The translations under genes and the position numbers were made by a program. DNA of 64,000 nt, from assembly GCA_965246855.1 (NCBI GenBank), contig CBDFFP010000005.1, positions 806,001-870,000 on the forward strand, given 5' to 3'. Numbering within the stretch: position 1 is the first letter of the stretch; each line of letters opens with the position of its first letter. This DNA comes from UBA1952 sp965246855. Lineage in GTDB: Bacteria > Bacteroidota > Bacteroidia > Chitinophagales > Chitinophagaceae. This document shows positions 8,681 through 16,217 of this stretch, one piece after another. The notes under the pieces are model-generated. The model made no database searches, was not told the origin of the DNA, and worked only from the letters and a program-made list of their open reading frames with translations.

Positions 8681-8750
8681 AGAGCCTCCGGTTCCTGGCT
8701 CTTGACTTCCGTTTATTGGCTTTTGGTTCTCGGTTCTTGACTTCTGGAAT
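8681..8750. repeat. Heptamer-periodic extragenic array (10 units)
   Basis: Ten consecutive 7-base words without indels: AGAGCCT, CCGGTTC, CTGGCTC, TTGACTT, CCGTTTA, TTGGCTT, TTGGTTC, TCGGTTC, TTGACTT, CTGGAAT. The words share a TTGGnTT-like pattern. It lies between divergent genes and supplies the -33 region of the thioredoxin promoter. Confidence 0.7.
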
Positions 8751-8768
8751 CTCTGCTGCCTACCTTTG
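8737..8768 (+). promoter_or_regulatory. Bacteroidota-type promoter of the thioredoxin gene
   Basis: TTG at 8737-8739 and a perfect TACCTTTG box at 8761-8768 are separated by 21 bases, as expected for the Bacteroidota primary sigma factor (-33 TTG, -7 TAnnTTTG). The -33 element falls inside the heptamer array. Confidence 0.65.
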
Positions 8769-8810
8769 AAATAAACCAGCGCGCTGATGCGCCGTCTGAA
8801 AGTCCCAATT

Positions 8811-9356
8811 ATGAAAAATATTTTTTCCCTATTCCTGCTTCTTACGATTTCCCTTTCCGTTTTTGCGGGCGACGAAACCAAAGGCGGCATCCGCTGGATG
8901 AGCCTCGACGACGTTCAGGTAGCCATGCAGAAAGAGCCGCGCCGCGTGTTTATGGATGTTTACACCGACTGGTGTGGCTGGTGCAAGGTGATGGAAAAGA
9001 AAACCTTTTCCAATCCCGACGTGGCGGAGTACATCAATAAAAACTTCTATCCCGTAAAGTTCAATGCCGAAACCGACCAGCCCATCCGCTTTGGCGGCAA
9101 AGTGTGGGAACGCGAAGAAGGCGGTAAGACTAACAAACTGGCGATAGAACTCTTGCGCGGACAGATGAGCTATCCCAGCACCGTCATTATGGAGCCGGGC
9201 TTTCAGGGCGCGCAGGCCATTCCGGGCTATCTGGATGTAAAGATGATGGAAACCATTCTGACCTACCTCGTAGGCGGCTTCAACACTGGTGCGGCACCCA
9301 TTCCGTTCCCGGAATACCAGAAGACTTTTAAGGCGAAATGGAAAGCGGCGGAGTAA
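8811..9356 (+). CDS. Exported thioredoxin-family protein
   Basis: 181 residues. MKNIFSLFLLLTISLSVFAG is a signal peptide, which is why I start at this ATG rather than the in-frame one 24 bases upstream. The redox motif is YTDWCGWCKVMEKKTF with Cys55 and Cys58, the WCxWCK form typical of DUF255/DsbD-gamma-like thioredoxins. The cis-Pro region is MSYPSTVIM. It probably reduces or isomerises disulphides in the periplasm. It has its own promoter and is followed by a TTCG-loop hairpin. Confidence 0.88.
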   Translation: MKNIFSLFLLLTISLSVFAGDETKGGIRWMSLDDVQVAMQKEPRRVFMDVYTDWCGWCKVMEKKTFSNPDVAEYINKNFYPVKFNAETDQPIRFGGKVWEREEGGKTNKLAIELLRGQMSYPSTVIMEPGFQGAQAIPGYLDVKMMETILTYLVGGFNTGAAPIPFPEYQKTFKAKWKAAE

Positions 9357-9388
9357 TTAACAATTAATAATTTACAATGAACAATGGT
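9354..9388. repeat. Heptamer-periodic extragenic array (5 units)
   Basis: Starting with the stop codon of the thioredoxin gene: TAATTAA, CAATTAA, TAATTTA, CAATGAA, CAATGGT. The period is exactly seven and the words resemble those at 18671 and 30245. Confidence 0.65.
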
Positions 9389-9410
9389 GCGCCTTCGGGC
9401 GCATTCTTGT
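9387..9410 (+). terminator. Hairpin with TTCG tetraloop, probable terminator of the thioredoxin gene
   Basis: TGCGCC, TTCG loop, GGCGCA, then TTCTTGTT. The T tract is interrupted, so termination strength is uncertain. It lies between two convergent genes. Confidence 0.55.
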
Positions 9411-9423
9411 TGATACTCCTTTT

Positions 9424-10077
9424 CTAAGCTACAATCTTCCCGTCGCGCATGGGGATAATGCGGTCGGCGCGGCGAGCGAGTTCTTCGTTGTGCGTAACAA
9501 TTACGAAGGTTTGCCCCAGTTCTTTGCGCAGGGTCAGAAACAGTTCATGTACAGCTTCTGCATTGGTGGAATCCAGATTTCCGGTTGGCTCGTCGGCGAA
9601 AACGACAGCGGGTTTTGCCACCAGCGCCCGCGCAATGGCCACGCGCTGTTGTTCGCCGCCCGAAAGCTCGGATGGCTTGTGGCTCAGCCGGTGAGAAAGA
9701 CCTACAAGGTCTATGATTTCTGATGCCTTCCGCAGTCCTTCTTTCCTGGAAATACCGCTTATCCACAAAGGCATCGCCACATTTTCCGCCGCCGAAAATT
9801 CGGGCAACAAATGGTGGGCCTGAAACACGAAACCAATATTCCCGGCCCGGAAACGTGCTTGCTTTTTGGAGGAAAGTTTGAACAATTCCGTGTCCTTTAG
9901 AAGCACCGTTCCGCTGTCGGGTTTGTCAAGGCCACCGAGCAGATGAAGCAGCGAGGATTTTCCGGCACCCGACGGGCCGGTGATAGACACGATTTCTCCC
10001 TTTTCAATGCGCAGAGACACATCATCCACCACAGTGAGTGTGGAATGTTTTTTGAAGAGATGAACCGCCTGAAGCAC
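9424..10077 (-). CDS. lolD: Lipoprotein-release-type ABC transporter ATP-binding protein LolD
   Basis: 217 residues, the usual size of LolD/MacB-type ATPases. Walker A GPSGAGKSSLL, Q-loop VFQAHHLLPEFSAAENVAMPL (typical of LolD), signature LSGGEQQRVAIARAL, Walker B VVFADEPTGNLD and the switch His in VTHNEELA are all intact. It should power transfer of lipoproteins from the inner membrane with a LolCE-type permease, which is not adjacent here. The GTG start lies four bases after a -7 box. MacB-type export or FtsE function cannot be fully excluded. Confidence 0.88.
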   Translation of the reverse strand: MLQAVHLFKKHSTLTVVDDVSLRIEKGEIVSITGPSGAGKSSLLHLLGGLDKPDSGTVLLKDTELFKLSSKKQARFRAGNIGFVFQAHHLLPEFSAAENVAMPLWISGISRKEGLRKASEIIDLVGLSHRLSHKPSELSGGEQQRVAIARALVAKPAVVFADEPTGNLDSTNAEAVHELFLTLRKELGQTFVIVTHNEELARRADRIIPMRDGKIVA

Positions 10078-10081
10078 CGCC

Positions 10082-10089
10082 CGAAATTA
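10082..10089 (-). promoter_or_regulatory. Candidate -7 box, near-leaderless, lolD
   Basis: Minus-strand TAATTTCG ends four bases before the GTG start codon. Confidence 0.45.
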
Positions 10090-10130
10090 GGCGCTTTGGA
10101 GAAAGATGCGCACCGTGTGCCGGGAAACCC

Positions 10131-10138
10131 TACATTTG
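10131..10138 (+). promoter_or_regulatory. Candidate -7 box of the DUF2795 gene
   Basis: TACATTTG is a perfect match to TAnnTTTG and lies 33 bases before the ATG. It faces away from the lolD promoter in the short divergent interval. Confidence 0.55.
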
Positions 10139-10171
10139 CCCGAATTTCAAAGAAAACCCACAAAAAATTAT

Positions 10172-10393
10172 ATGTTCTGGACGCTTGAACTGGCTTCGCA
10201 TTTGGAAGAAGCCCCGTGGCCCGCAACCAAAGACGAGCTGATAGACTACGCCATCCGCTCCGGTGCGCCATTAGAAGTGGTGGAGAACCTGCAGGAACTG
10301 GAAGACGAAGGCGAAATCTACGAGGGCGTAGAAGACATCTGGCCTGACTATCCGACGCAGGAAGACTTCTTCTTCAACGAAGACGAGTACTGA
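10172..10393 (+). CDS. DUF2795 family small acidic protein
   Basis: 73 residues. The pattern WTLELASHLEEAPWPATKDEL, then a helix and LQELEDEGEIYEGVEDIWPDYP, is the DUF2795 signature found as a short cytoplasmic protein in many Bacteroidota. The C-terminus is very acidic (EDFFFNEDEY). I start at ATG 10172, after the perfect -7 box, rather than at an in-frame start inside the promoter. Function unknown. Confidence 0.85.
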   Translation: MFWTLELASHLEEAPWPATKDELIDYAIRSGAPLEVVENLQELEDEGEIYEGVEDIWPDYPTQEDFFFNEDEY

Positions 10394-10444
10394 GGAGGAA
10401 CGATTTTCTTTCCTAAAAAAATCTACGCGGGAGGCGCTTTTTCA

Positions 10445-10789
10445 TCAAAGTGCTTCCCGCTGCTTTTTGGTCAGGCTTTTCCACACAAGTTGGTAGGAAT
10501 CTTCAATCCACTGCTTCAGGAGGGGGTCGGGTAGGGAGCCGCGTAGCGAAATGGTGCTCCAGTGGGCCTTGCTCATGTGGTAGCCCGGCTGCACTTCCTC
10601 GTATTGTTCGCGCAGGAGAATCGCCGTTTCCGGGTCGCATTTCAGGTTGATGCTTGCGCATTCCACGATGTCCGTGAGGCAAAACATTTTGCCGCCTGCG
10701 GTGAAGACCAGCGTCGTTTCGTCGAAAGGCATTTTCTCGCCGGTTCCGGGAAAGGAAAGGCAATAGTCGCGCAACGTGTCGAAGGTCAT
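10445..10789 (-). CDS. MmcQ/YjbR family DNA-binding protein
   Basis: 114 residues from MTFDTLRDYCLSFPG. Family features: LPGTxExxPF-like N-terminus (FPGTGEKMPFDETTLVF), GGKMFCL, NLKCDPE, GYHMSKAHWSTISL. YjbR has a CyaY-like fold and is thought to bind DNA; its role is not known. A codon 45 bases upstream could extend the frame but adds a non-conserved leader. Confidence 0.85.
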   Translation of the reverse strand: MTFDTLRDYCLSFPGTGEKMPFDETTLVFTAGGKMFCLTDIVECASINLKCDPETAILLREQYEEVQPGYHMSKAHWSTISLRGSLPDPLLKQWIEDSYQLVWKSLTKKQREAL

Positions 10790-10897
10790 GAGGTGTTTTT
10801 GGCGAAAGGTAAAAACGGATGGGCGGGCAGGCAAGCATTTCCCCGCTTACCTTCAGATTCCATGTTTTTTTGAGGATAGCGCATGCTTTTGTACGCC

Positions 10898-10961
10898 CGG
10901 CGCTACCGCACCGGGTACTGACCACAACGCAGTATGCACGGTACCCGGTGCGGTAGCGCCG
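10898..10961. repeat. Perfect 21-bp inverted repeat in a divergent intergenic region
   Basis: Two arms of 21 bases, identical when inverted, enclose a 22-base spacer; the left arm contains GCGCTACCGCACCGGGTAC. It lies between two divergently transcribed genes, so it is not a terminator for either. The left and right outer flanks resemble each other (CTTACCTTCAGATTCCA near 10848 and CTTACTTTCGGATTCCA near 10989). Confidence 0.85.
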
Positions 10962-11024
10962 AGCGTTTTCTAAATAACCTCTTCGCCACTTACTTTCGGA
11001 TTCCAACTTCCTCTTGTTCCCAAA

Positions 11025-11561
11025 ATGTCTCCTGAAGAAATAGCCCTCCGCTACCCGGTTGGCGTCCACGAACCGACTCCTGCTTACGACCCAAAAAACA
11101 TCCGCGAGTGGACCGACCTTTTGGAGAACTTTCCGCGCTGGTTAGATGTGCTGATTGAGAACTTAGACGAAGCGCAATTTCATATGCCTTACCGGCCCGG
11201 TGGCTGGAGCATTCAGCAAATTATCCATCACCTTGCCGACAGCCATTTGAATGCTTACACGCGCCTGAAACTGGCGCTGACGGAAGACACGCCAACGATA
11301 AAACCCTACGACGAAAAAGCATGGGCCGAAACCGGAGAAACTGAAATCGTTCCGGTAAATGTTTCTATCACCCTGCTACACGCGCTGCACCGTCGTCAGG
11401 CCGCTCTGATGCGGGCAATGACGGAAGACGATTGGCAGCGCGCCTTCTTTCACCCGGAGCGCCAATCCACTATCCGGCTTTGGGAGCTTGCTGATTACTA
11501 CGCGTGGCATGCCCGCCATCACTCGGAGCAGATACGCAAACACCGGCAGGTAATGGGGTAA
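11025..11561 (+). CDS. DinB/YfiT family putative metal-dependent hydrolase
   Basis: 178 residues. The opening YPVGVHEPTP and the motif PGGWSIQQIIHHLADSHLNAY match the YfiT/BstA branch of the DinB four-helix superfamily. The metal-binding histidines are in HHLADSH near residue 66 and in WHARHHSEQI near residue 164. Bacillus YfiT binds a metal and is related to thiol transferases; the bacteroidotal substrate is unknown. Confidence 0.87.
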   Translation: MSPEEIALRYPVGVHEPTPAYDPKNIREWTDLLENFPRWLDVLIENLDEAQFHMPYRPGGWSIQQIIHHLADSHLNAYTRLKLALTEDTPTIKPYDEKAWAETGETEIVPVNVSITLLHALHRRQAALMRAMTEDDWQRAFFHPERQSTIRLWELADYYAWHARHHSEQIRKHRQVMG

Positions 11562-11608
11562 GGAACTTCGTCCCTTTCCCCTATTGCATAATAACTGTTT
11601 CCCGATAT

Positions 11609-11616
11609 TACTTTTG
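11609..11616 (+). promoter_or_regulatory. Candidate -7 box of the four-helix membrane protein
   Basis: TACTTTTG is a perfect TAnnTTTG match 31 bases before the ATG. Confidence 0.5.
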
Positions 11617-11647
11617 CACTTTCTCTCCCCAAAACGCTCTCTCCCTT

Positions 11648-12097
11648 ATGGATACCGGAATGCTTCATTTGCACAACGTCCTTCGCTGGCTGGTTTTGCT
11701 CACGGCTTTGTGGACGGTGCTGCGCACGCTGCCCCTGATGTTTAATAATCGCTCAGTGGGGAACGCGGACCGCAAGGCAGGTCTTTTCTACCTCATCGCC
11801 TGCGATTTGCAATTGCTTATCGGGCTGTATCTCTACTTCTCGCGCAACTGGGATGCACAACTTGTCAATGATGGCAAGGCCGTAATGGCCAACCCCGTTC
11901 TGCGCTTCTGGGCGGTAGAGCACATGGCCGGAATGCTGATTGCCATTTTCCTTGTCCACATTGGCTACAGAGAATTGAAGTATGGGAGAGGCAAAAGGGT
12001 AGGGCTGCTGTTCCTTATTTCGCTCTTGCTCATCCTTGCTACCATTCCCTGGCCGTTCCGCGAAGGCATCGGGCGCGGTCTTTTTCCGGGCGCTTAG
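11648..12097 (+). CDS. Four-helix inner-membrane protein of unknown function
   Basis: 149 residues with hydrophobic segments near 10-27, 48-65, 92-110 and 119-137. Conserved-looking histidines sit at the membrane edges (LHLHNVLRW near the start and VEHMAGM in helix 3), an arrangement that could bind haem or metal but is unproven. The start is the ATG after the -7 box; the frame is open further upstream inside the previous gene. plsC begins 15 bases downstream, so the two may be cotranscribed. Confidence 0.8.
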   Translation: MDTGMLHLHNVLRWLVLLTALWTVLRTLPLMFNNRSVGNADRKAGLFYLIACDLQLLIGLYLYFSRNWDAQLVNDGKAVMANPVLRFWAVEHMAGMLIAIFLVHIGYRELKYGRGKRVGLLFLISLLLILATIPWPFREGIGRGLFPGA

Positions 12098-12112
12098 GAA
12101 AGCCTTTGTTTT

Positions 12113-12859
12113 ATGCGCAAGGTTGCGCTTCTTTTATACACGGTTTATTGCACGTTGCTGTTTTTGGCAACGCTGCCGCTGGCGTTTTTCGCTGTGGCCC
12201 TGCTTTGTATTCCCGGCAATCCGGCGGCGCGGCGGCGTATCTGGCGCTTCTTGCGTGGCTGGGCGGTTTTCTACCTCCATTTTACGGCGCGCGGTGTGCA
12301 GAAGATGAACGCGCCTGCCTTGCCAAACAACGAAGCCTGTGTGGTGGTTCTGAACCATCAAAGCTATCTCGACAGCCTGGCGATTTTCCCCGCCGTTCCG
12401 GGCTTCTTCCGGCCTTTGGGAAAAAAGGAAATCGGGCGCATTCCGCTCTTCGGCTTTATCTACCGGCAGATTACGCTGCTGGTGGACCGCTCAAGTGCTC
12501 ATAGCCGCGCGCGCTCTATGAAGCTGATGGTGCGCTGCCTGCGCAAGGAAGGCCACGTAGCCATCTTTCCGGAAGGCACTTTTAATGAAAAGCCGCAGGA
12601 AGTGATGATGCTGCGCCTTTACGATGGCGCGTTCCGGCTGGCGATTGATGCGCAATCTCCTATACTTCCTATCCTGCTACCTGACACCGCTGACCGCTGG
12701 CACGGCGTGAAGCTGGGGAAGATGAGCCCGGGAAGAAACCGGGTGTTTTACCTGCCGCTGGTGGAAACTACCGGACTGACGCAGAAAGACCTGCCTGCGC
12801 TGCGCGAAAAAGTGTGGACGATGATGGCGGAGAAAATGCGGGAATTGCGGGAAGGGTAA
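12113..12859 (+). CDS. plsC: 1-acyl-sn-glycerol-3-phosphate acyltransferase
   Basis: 248 residues. An N-terminal membrane helix (residues 8-32) is followed by acyltransferase block I NHQSYLD (HX4D), block II around FFRPLGKKEIGRIPLFG, and block III FPEGTFNEKP. These are the catalytic and glycerophosphate-binding motifs of PlsC, which makes phosphatidic acid at the inner membrane. A hairpin terminator follows. Confidence 0.88.
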   Translation: MRKVALLLYTVYCTLLFLATLPLAFFAVALLCIPGNPAARRRIWRFLRGWAVFYLHFTARGVQKMNAPALPNNEACVVVLNHQSYLDSLAIFPAVPGFFRPLGKKEIGRIPLFGFIYRQITLLVDRSSAHSRARSMKLMVRCLRKEGHVAIFPEGTFNEKPQEVMMLRLYDGAFRLAIDAQSPILPILLPDTADRWHGVKLGKMSPGRNRVFYLPLVETTGLTQKDLPALREKVWTMMAEKMRELREG

Positions 12860-12860
12860 C

Positions 12861-12893
12861 AAAAAGCCGCTTCGGAACCGAAGCGTCTTTTTG
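12861..12893. terminator. Bidirectional terminator between plsC and a convergent lipoprotein gene
   Basis: AAAAAGCCGCTTCGG is followed by AACCGAAGCGTCTTTTT: a GC-rich stem with A and T runs on either side, able to stop transcription from both directions. Confidence 0.75.
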
Positions 12894-12911
12894 TTAGAAA
12901 TCGAACAGCTT

Positions 12912-13355
12912 TTAATCCCGGGTGTAAAAACGCCACTTATTCATTACCGTAGGATCGGAGTTGGGCGTGGAGATGATGTCTAACGATGTAGCCGTTTGCC
13001 GACGGATAACAAACATCGGCCCGTCTTCGGCCAACGGACCGTACTTTACGAATATGGAATCGCCTTTGCGGACGAAAATATAGGAAAGTCGAAGCAAAGT
13101 ACCGTTGGAGACCGTGGAATCGTAAACGGTCGAATCCGTCATGGCCAAAAAGCCAGATTCATCGCTCTGCAAGGGAATCATTTCTGATGCTTGGATGGAA
13201 CCGTCTCTATTCGAATCCTGGCCCAAGGAAGTCAGTTTCCAATTAAGAATGATAGGCATATCCATTCTGGGAGCCGGAAGAACGTTGCCATCTTTATTGC
13301 AACTTTGAAGGGCATATGCACCCAAGACGGCACAGGCAAAAATCAGTTTTTTCAT
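12912..13355 (-). CDS. Lipoprotein, lipocalin-like hypothetical
   Basis: 147 residues from MKKLIFACAVLGAYALQSCNKDG, a lipoprotein signal with lipidated Cys19 (LQSC). The mature part (ILNWKLTSLG...LSYIFVRKGDSIF...WRFYTRD) has the alternating strands of small Bacteroidota lipocalin-like lipoproteins. Function unknown. A seven-codon extension to an upstream ATG is possible but less likely given the signal peptide. Confidence 0.8.
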   Translation of the reverse strand: MKKLIFACAVLGAYALQSCNKDGNVLPAPRMDMPIILNWKLTSLGQDSNRDGSIQASEMIPLQSDESGFLAMTDSTVYDSTVSNGTLLRLSYIFVRKGDSIFVKYGPLAEDGPMFVIRRQTATSLDIISTPNSDPTVMNKWRFYTRD

Positions 13356-13541
13356 TTTAGCGGAAAAGGGGTTCAAGGTAAAAAATATTTTGAAACAAAG
13401 CGGCTTTTTTTTAAAAGATTTCTCTGCCCTTTTCCAAAAGAAGACTCCAACTCAAGAGAACGTACATTTTTAATGCCATATCTGCTTTTGAAATTTGGTG
13501 TCTGATTCGTCAAATTTAGTGTTCCTCTTTTGACCTCCCTG

Positions 13542-13549
13542 TATCTTCG
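13542..13549 (+). promoter_or_regulatory. Candidate -7 box of ychF
   Basis: TATCTTCG lies 23 bases before the ATG, followed by an A-rich leader. Confidence 0.45.
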
Positions 13550-13572
13550 CGCTCCAAAAAAATTCTCTTTTC

Positions 13573-14671
13573 ATGGCGCTTCAGGCAGGCATCGTCGGAC
13601 TTCCCAACGTGGGCAAATCCACTCTTTTCAACGCGGTTTCCAACTCTGCCAAGGCGCAGGCGTCCAACTACCGCTTCTGCACCATTGAGCCAAATGTGGG
13701 ACAGGTGGACGTACCGGATGAGCGCCTCGACGCGCTGGCCAGAATCGTGGTTCCGCAGCGCATTGTGCCCACCACGATTGAGTTTGTGGACATTGCCGGA
13801 TTGGTAAAAGGCGCGAGCAAAGGGGAAGGGCTGGGCAATAAATTCCTCGCAAATATCCGCGAAGTGAACGCCATTGTGCACGTGCTGCGCTGTTTTGAGG
13901 ATGAGAATATCCTACGCGAGGAAGGCGCAATAAATCCCGTTTCCGACCGCGACATTATTGACACGGAACTCCAGCTAAAAGACTTGGAGAGCGTGGAGAA
14001 GAAAATTGGCCGTGTAGAGAAAATGTTGAAGGCCGATCCGAAAGCCAAAGCCGTTCAGGAAGTGCTGCTCCGCTGCAAAGCGCATCTGGATTCCGGAAAA
14101 AACATCCGCGCGCTGGGGTTGGAAGGTGAAGATTTAGAAGCCGTTGCCGACCTGTTTCTGCTCACCCAAAAGCCGGTACTTTATGTGGCGAATGTGGATG
14201 AAGATTCCATGCAGGAAGGCAACCGTTTTTTCCAAAGCGGTGATGGAAATGGCGGCTGCCGAAGGCGCGCAGGCGGTGGTGATGTGCAACAATATTGAAG
14301 CGCAGATTTCGGAGATGGAATCGCCGGAAGACAAAGCCGTTTTCCTCGAAGAATACGGACTGAAAGAACCCGGACTGAACCGCCTGATTCGAGCGACTTA
14401 CAACCTGCTTCATCTTATCACGTACTTCACCGCCGGCGTGCAGGAAGTGCGCGCGTGGACAATCGGGCAAGGCTGGCGCGCACCGCAGGCAGCGTCGGTT
14501 ATCCACACCGATTTTGAGAAAGGATTTATTAAAGCCGAAGTGATTGGCTACGACGACTACGTAACGCTCGGTGGCGAAGGCGGCGCCCGGGAGAAAGGCA
14601 AGCTGCGCATTGAAGGCAAGGAATACGTAGTGGCCGACGGCGACGTGATGCACTTCCGGTTCAACGTATGA
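13573..14671 (+). pseudogene. ychF: YchF/EngD (Obg-family) ATPase, interrupted by a single-base frameshift
   Basis: The first frame (to about 14230) holds the G1 motif GLPNVGKSTLFNAV, the switch FVDIAGLVKGASKGEGLGNKFL and the YchF-specific coiled-coil region. The rest of the protein continues in another frame: SKAVMEMAAAEGAQAVVMCNNIEAQI, then ITYFTAGVQEVRAWTI and the TGS domain ending DGDVMHFRFNV. The join is at a run of six T (14226-14231); with five T the codons read through as GNRFSKAVME. So there is one extra base. YchF is nearly universal, so a sequencing or assembly error is the first explanation; a real mutation or slippage-corrected expression remains possible. Confidence 0.88.
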
Positions 14672-14776
14672 TGCACCATGATTGGCGAGGATGTTGCGGA
14701 CTTTCTTCTTTTTCTTTTTGACCTTTCGTCGTCTCTCTTTCGTTTACTTTCACCTTCTTCAGAACCACCTCTACAA

Positions 14777-15238
14777 ATGACGCTCTCCACCGGCACTAAA
14801 GCCCCCGAATTTTCCCTTCAAGACCAAAGCGGAAACACCCATTCCCTCAGCGATTATCGCGGCAAAAAAGTAGCCCTCTACTTCTATCCCAAAGACGACA
14901 CGCCGGGCTGCACCGCACAGGCCTGTAACCTGCGCGACAACATTGACGCGCTCACCCAAAAAGGCATCGTCGTTCTCGGCGCTTCCACCGACGACGAGGC
15001 GAGTCACCAGAAGTTTGAGCAGAAATTCAACCTCAATTTTCCCCTCTTGGCCGACACCGGAAAAACGCTGGTAAATGATTACGGCGTGTGGGGCGAAAAG
15101 ACCTACATGGGGAAGCAGTACATGGGCACTTCGCGCGTCACCTTCCTGATTGACGAAGCGGGAAATATCGCGCACATCATTGAGAAGGTGGACACCAAAG
15201 ACCACACGAAGCAGATTTTGAATACTTGGGGGATGTAG
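14777..15238 (+). CDS. bcp: Thioredoxin-dependent thiol peroxidase Bcp
   Basis: 153 residues, full length for the BCP/PrxQ peroxiredoxins. The active site is YFYPKDDTPGCTAQACNLRDN, with peroxidatic Cys45 and resolving Cys50 in the five-residue spacing of atypical 2-Cys BCP. It reduces peroxides using thioredoxin. The start is the ATG that gives the standard MTLSTGTKAPEF N-terminus; the frame is open upstream but without homology. Confidence 0.93.
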   Translation: MTLSTGTKAPEFSLQDQSGNTHSLSDYRGKKVALYFYPKDDTPGCTAQACNLRDNIDALTQKGIVVLGASTDDEASHQKFEQKFNLNFPLLADTGKTLVNDYGVWGEKTYMGKQYMGTSRVTFLIDEAGNIAHIIEKVDTKDHTKQILNTWGM

Positions 15239-15281
15239 TTTCCCTTTGCGCCTCTGCGAGACTTTTTAGCGCGTTCTTTTT

Positions 15282-16217
15282 CTGAAAAAGCTCCTCTCTT
15301 ACCTCGGCGATTTTGCCCGCCGTCCCCGCTTTGCGGCGGAGCTAATCTGTGGGCTTCTGCTGGCGCTGGCGGCGCTGTGGCTCAATGAAACTTGGGGTGG
15401 GGAAAACACGTGGATTGACGGCAACGGCGCAGCTTCGCAAACAGCACGGCTGCTGAAATATGGTGCGCTCTACGGAGCGGCCTTCGGCGGTGGTTATTTG
15501 CTGCAAATGGTGCTGTATCCGAAAGACAAAACTTTGCGGCAGCTGCAGTTGTGGAGAGGCATTTTTGTGGCGGTTCTATTCTATGCTGTGCGCGCGTGGT
15601 TCCAGCCTTTTCCGCTCATTCAGGCGCGGGTCCCGGTGGAATACCAAACCCTTGCGTGGAAGTATTTTTTCAATGGCGCGGGGCCGGTTTTGCTCGGCAT
15701 TCCCGTGCTGCTTTTCTGGGCTTTTTCCGGGGATTTCCGGCGGATGCCGCCTTATGGTTTCAGCACAAAAAACGCCTCGCTAAAGTCTTATTTCGTTCTC
15801 CTGTTATTGATGCTGATTCCGCTTTTCTGGGCAGCGCAGCAAGCCGATTTTAGGAGCTTTTATCCCCGTGCGGCGCACTTGGAACTTCCGCCCAATGGGC
15901 CACACAACACGGCGCTCACGGCAGGTTATGAAGTACTGTACAGTCTGGATTACGTTGCCACCGAGCTCTTTTTCCGGGGCTTTCTCCTCCTGCATTTCTC
16001 GCGTTTTGCGGGCGAAAAAGTCATCCTGCCGATGTGTATTTTCTACGTCGTCATCCACTTTGACAAGCCCCTTGCCGAAGCCGTCAGTTCGTTTTTCGGT
16101 GGGATGGTTCTTGGCGTTCTGGCCTTGCGCACGCGCTCCATTTACGGCGGCATTATCGTCCACCTCGGCATCGCGCTGTTGATGGAAGGACTGGGTTTCT
16201 GGAAGACGATTTTCTAA
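15282..16217 (+). CDS. CPBP-family intramembrane protein, probable CTG start
   Basis: The first ATG in frame is at 15498, but the 72 codons before it read as a clear membrane protein N-terminus (LKKLLSYLGDFARRPRF, then a hydrophobic helix), starting right after an in-frame stop at 15267. No ATG, GTG or TTG is available at the front; CTG at 15282, followed by AAAAAG, is the best start, giving 311 residues. About eight membrane segments. The CPBP core is YVATELFFRGFLLL (TExxxR where the family has EExxxR), then VIHFDKP and GGIIVHLGIAL. Members are membrane proteases or relatives. The first Glu of the motif is replaced by Thr, so activity is uncertain. Confidence 0.8.
   Translation: MKKLLSYLGDFARRPRFAAELICGLLLALAALWLNETWGGENTWIDGNGAASQTARLLKYGALYGAAFGGGYLLQMVLYPKDKTLRQLQLWRGIFVAVLFYAVRAWFQPFPLIQARVPVEYQTLAWKYFFNGAGPVLLGIPVLLFWAFSGDFRRMPPYGFSTKNASLKSYFVLLLLMLIPLFWAAQQADFRSFYPRAAHLELPPNGPHNTALTAGYEVLYSLDYVATELFFRGFLLLHFSRFAGEKVILPMCIFYVVIHFDKPLAEAVSSFFGGMVLGVLALRTRSIYGGIIVHLGIALLMEGLGFWKTIF

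Noticed and set aside
15282..16217. Abortive-infection defence role for the CPBP protein
   Set aside because: The family name includes Abi proteins, but no defence genes are nearby and the neighbours are housekeeping genes.
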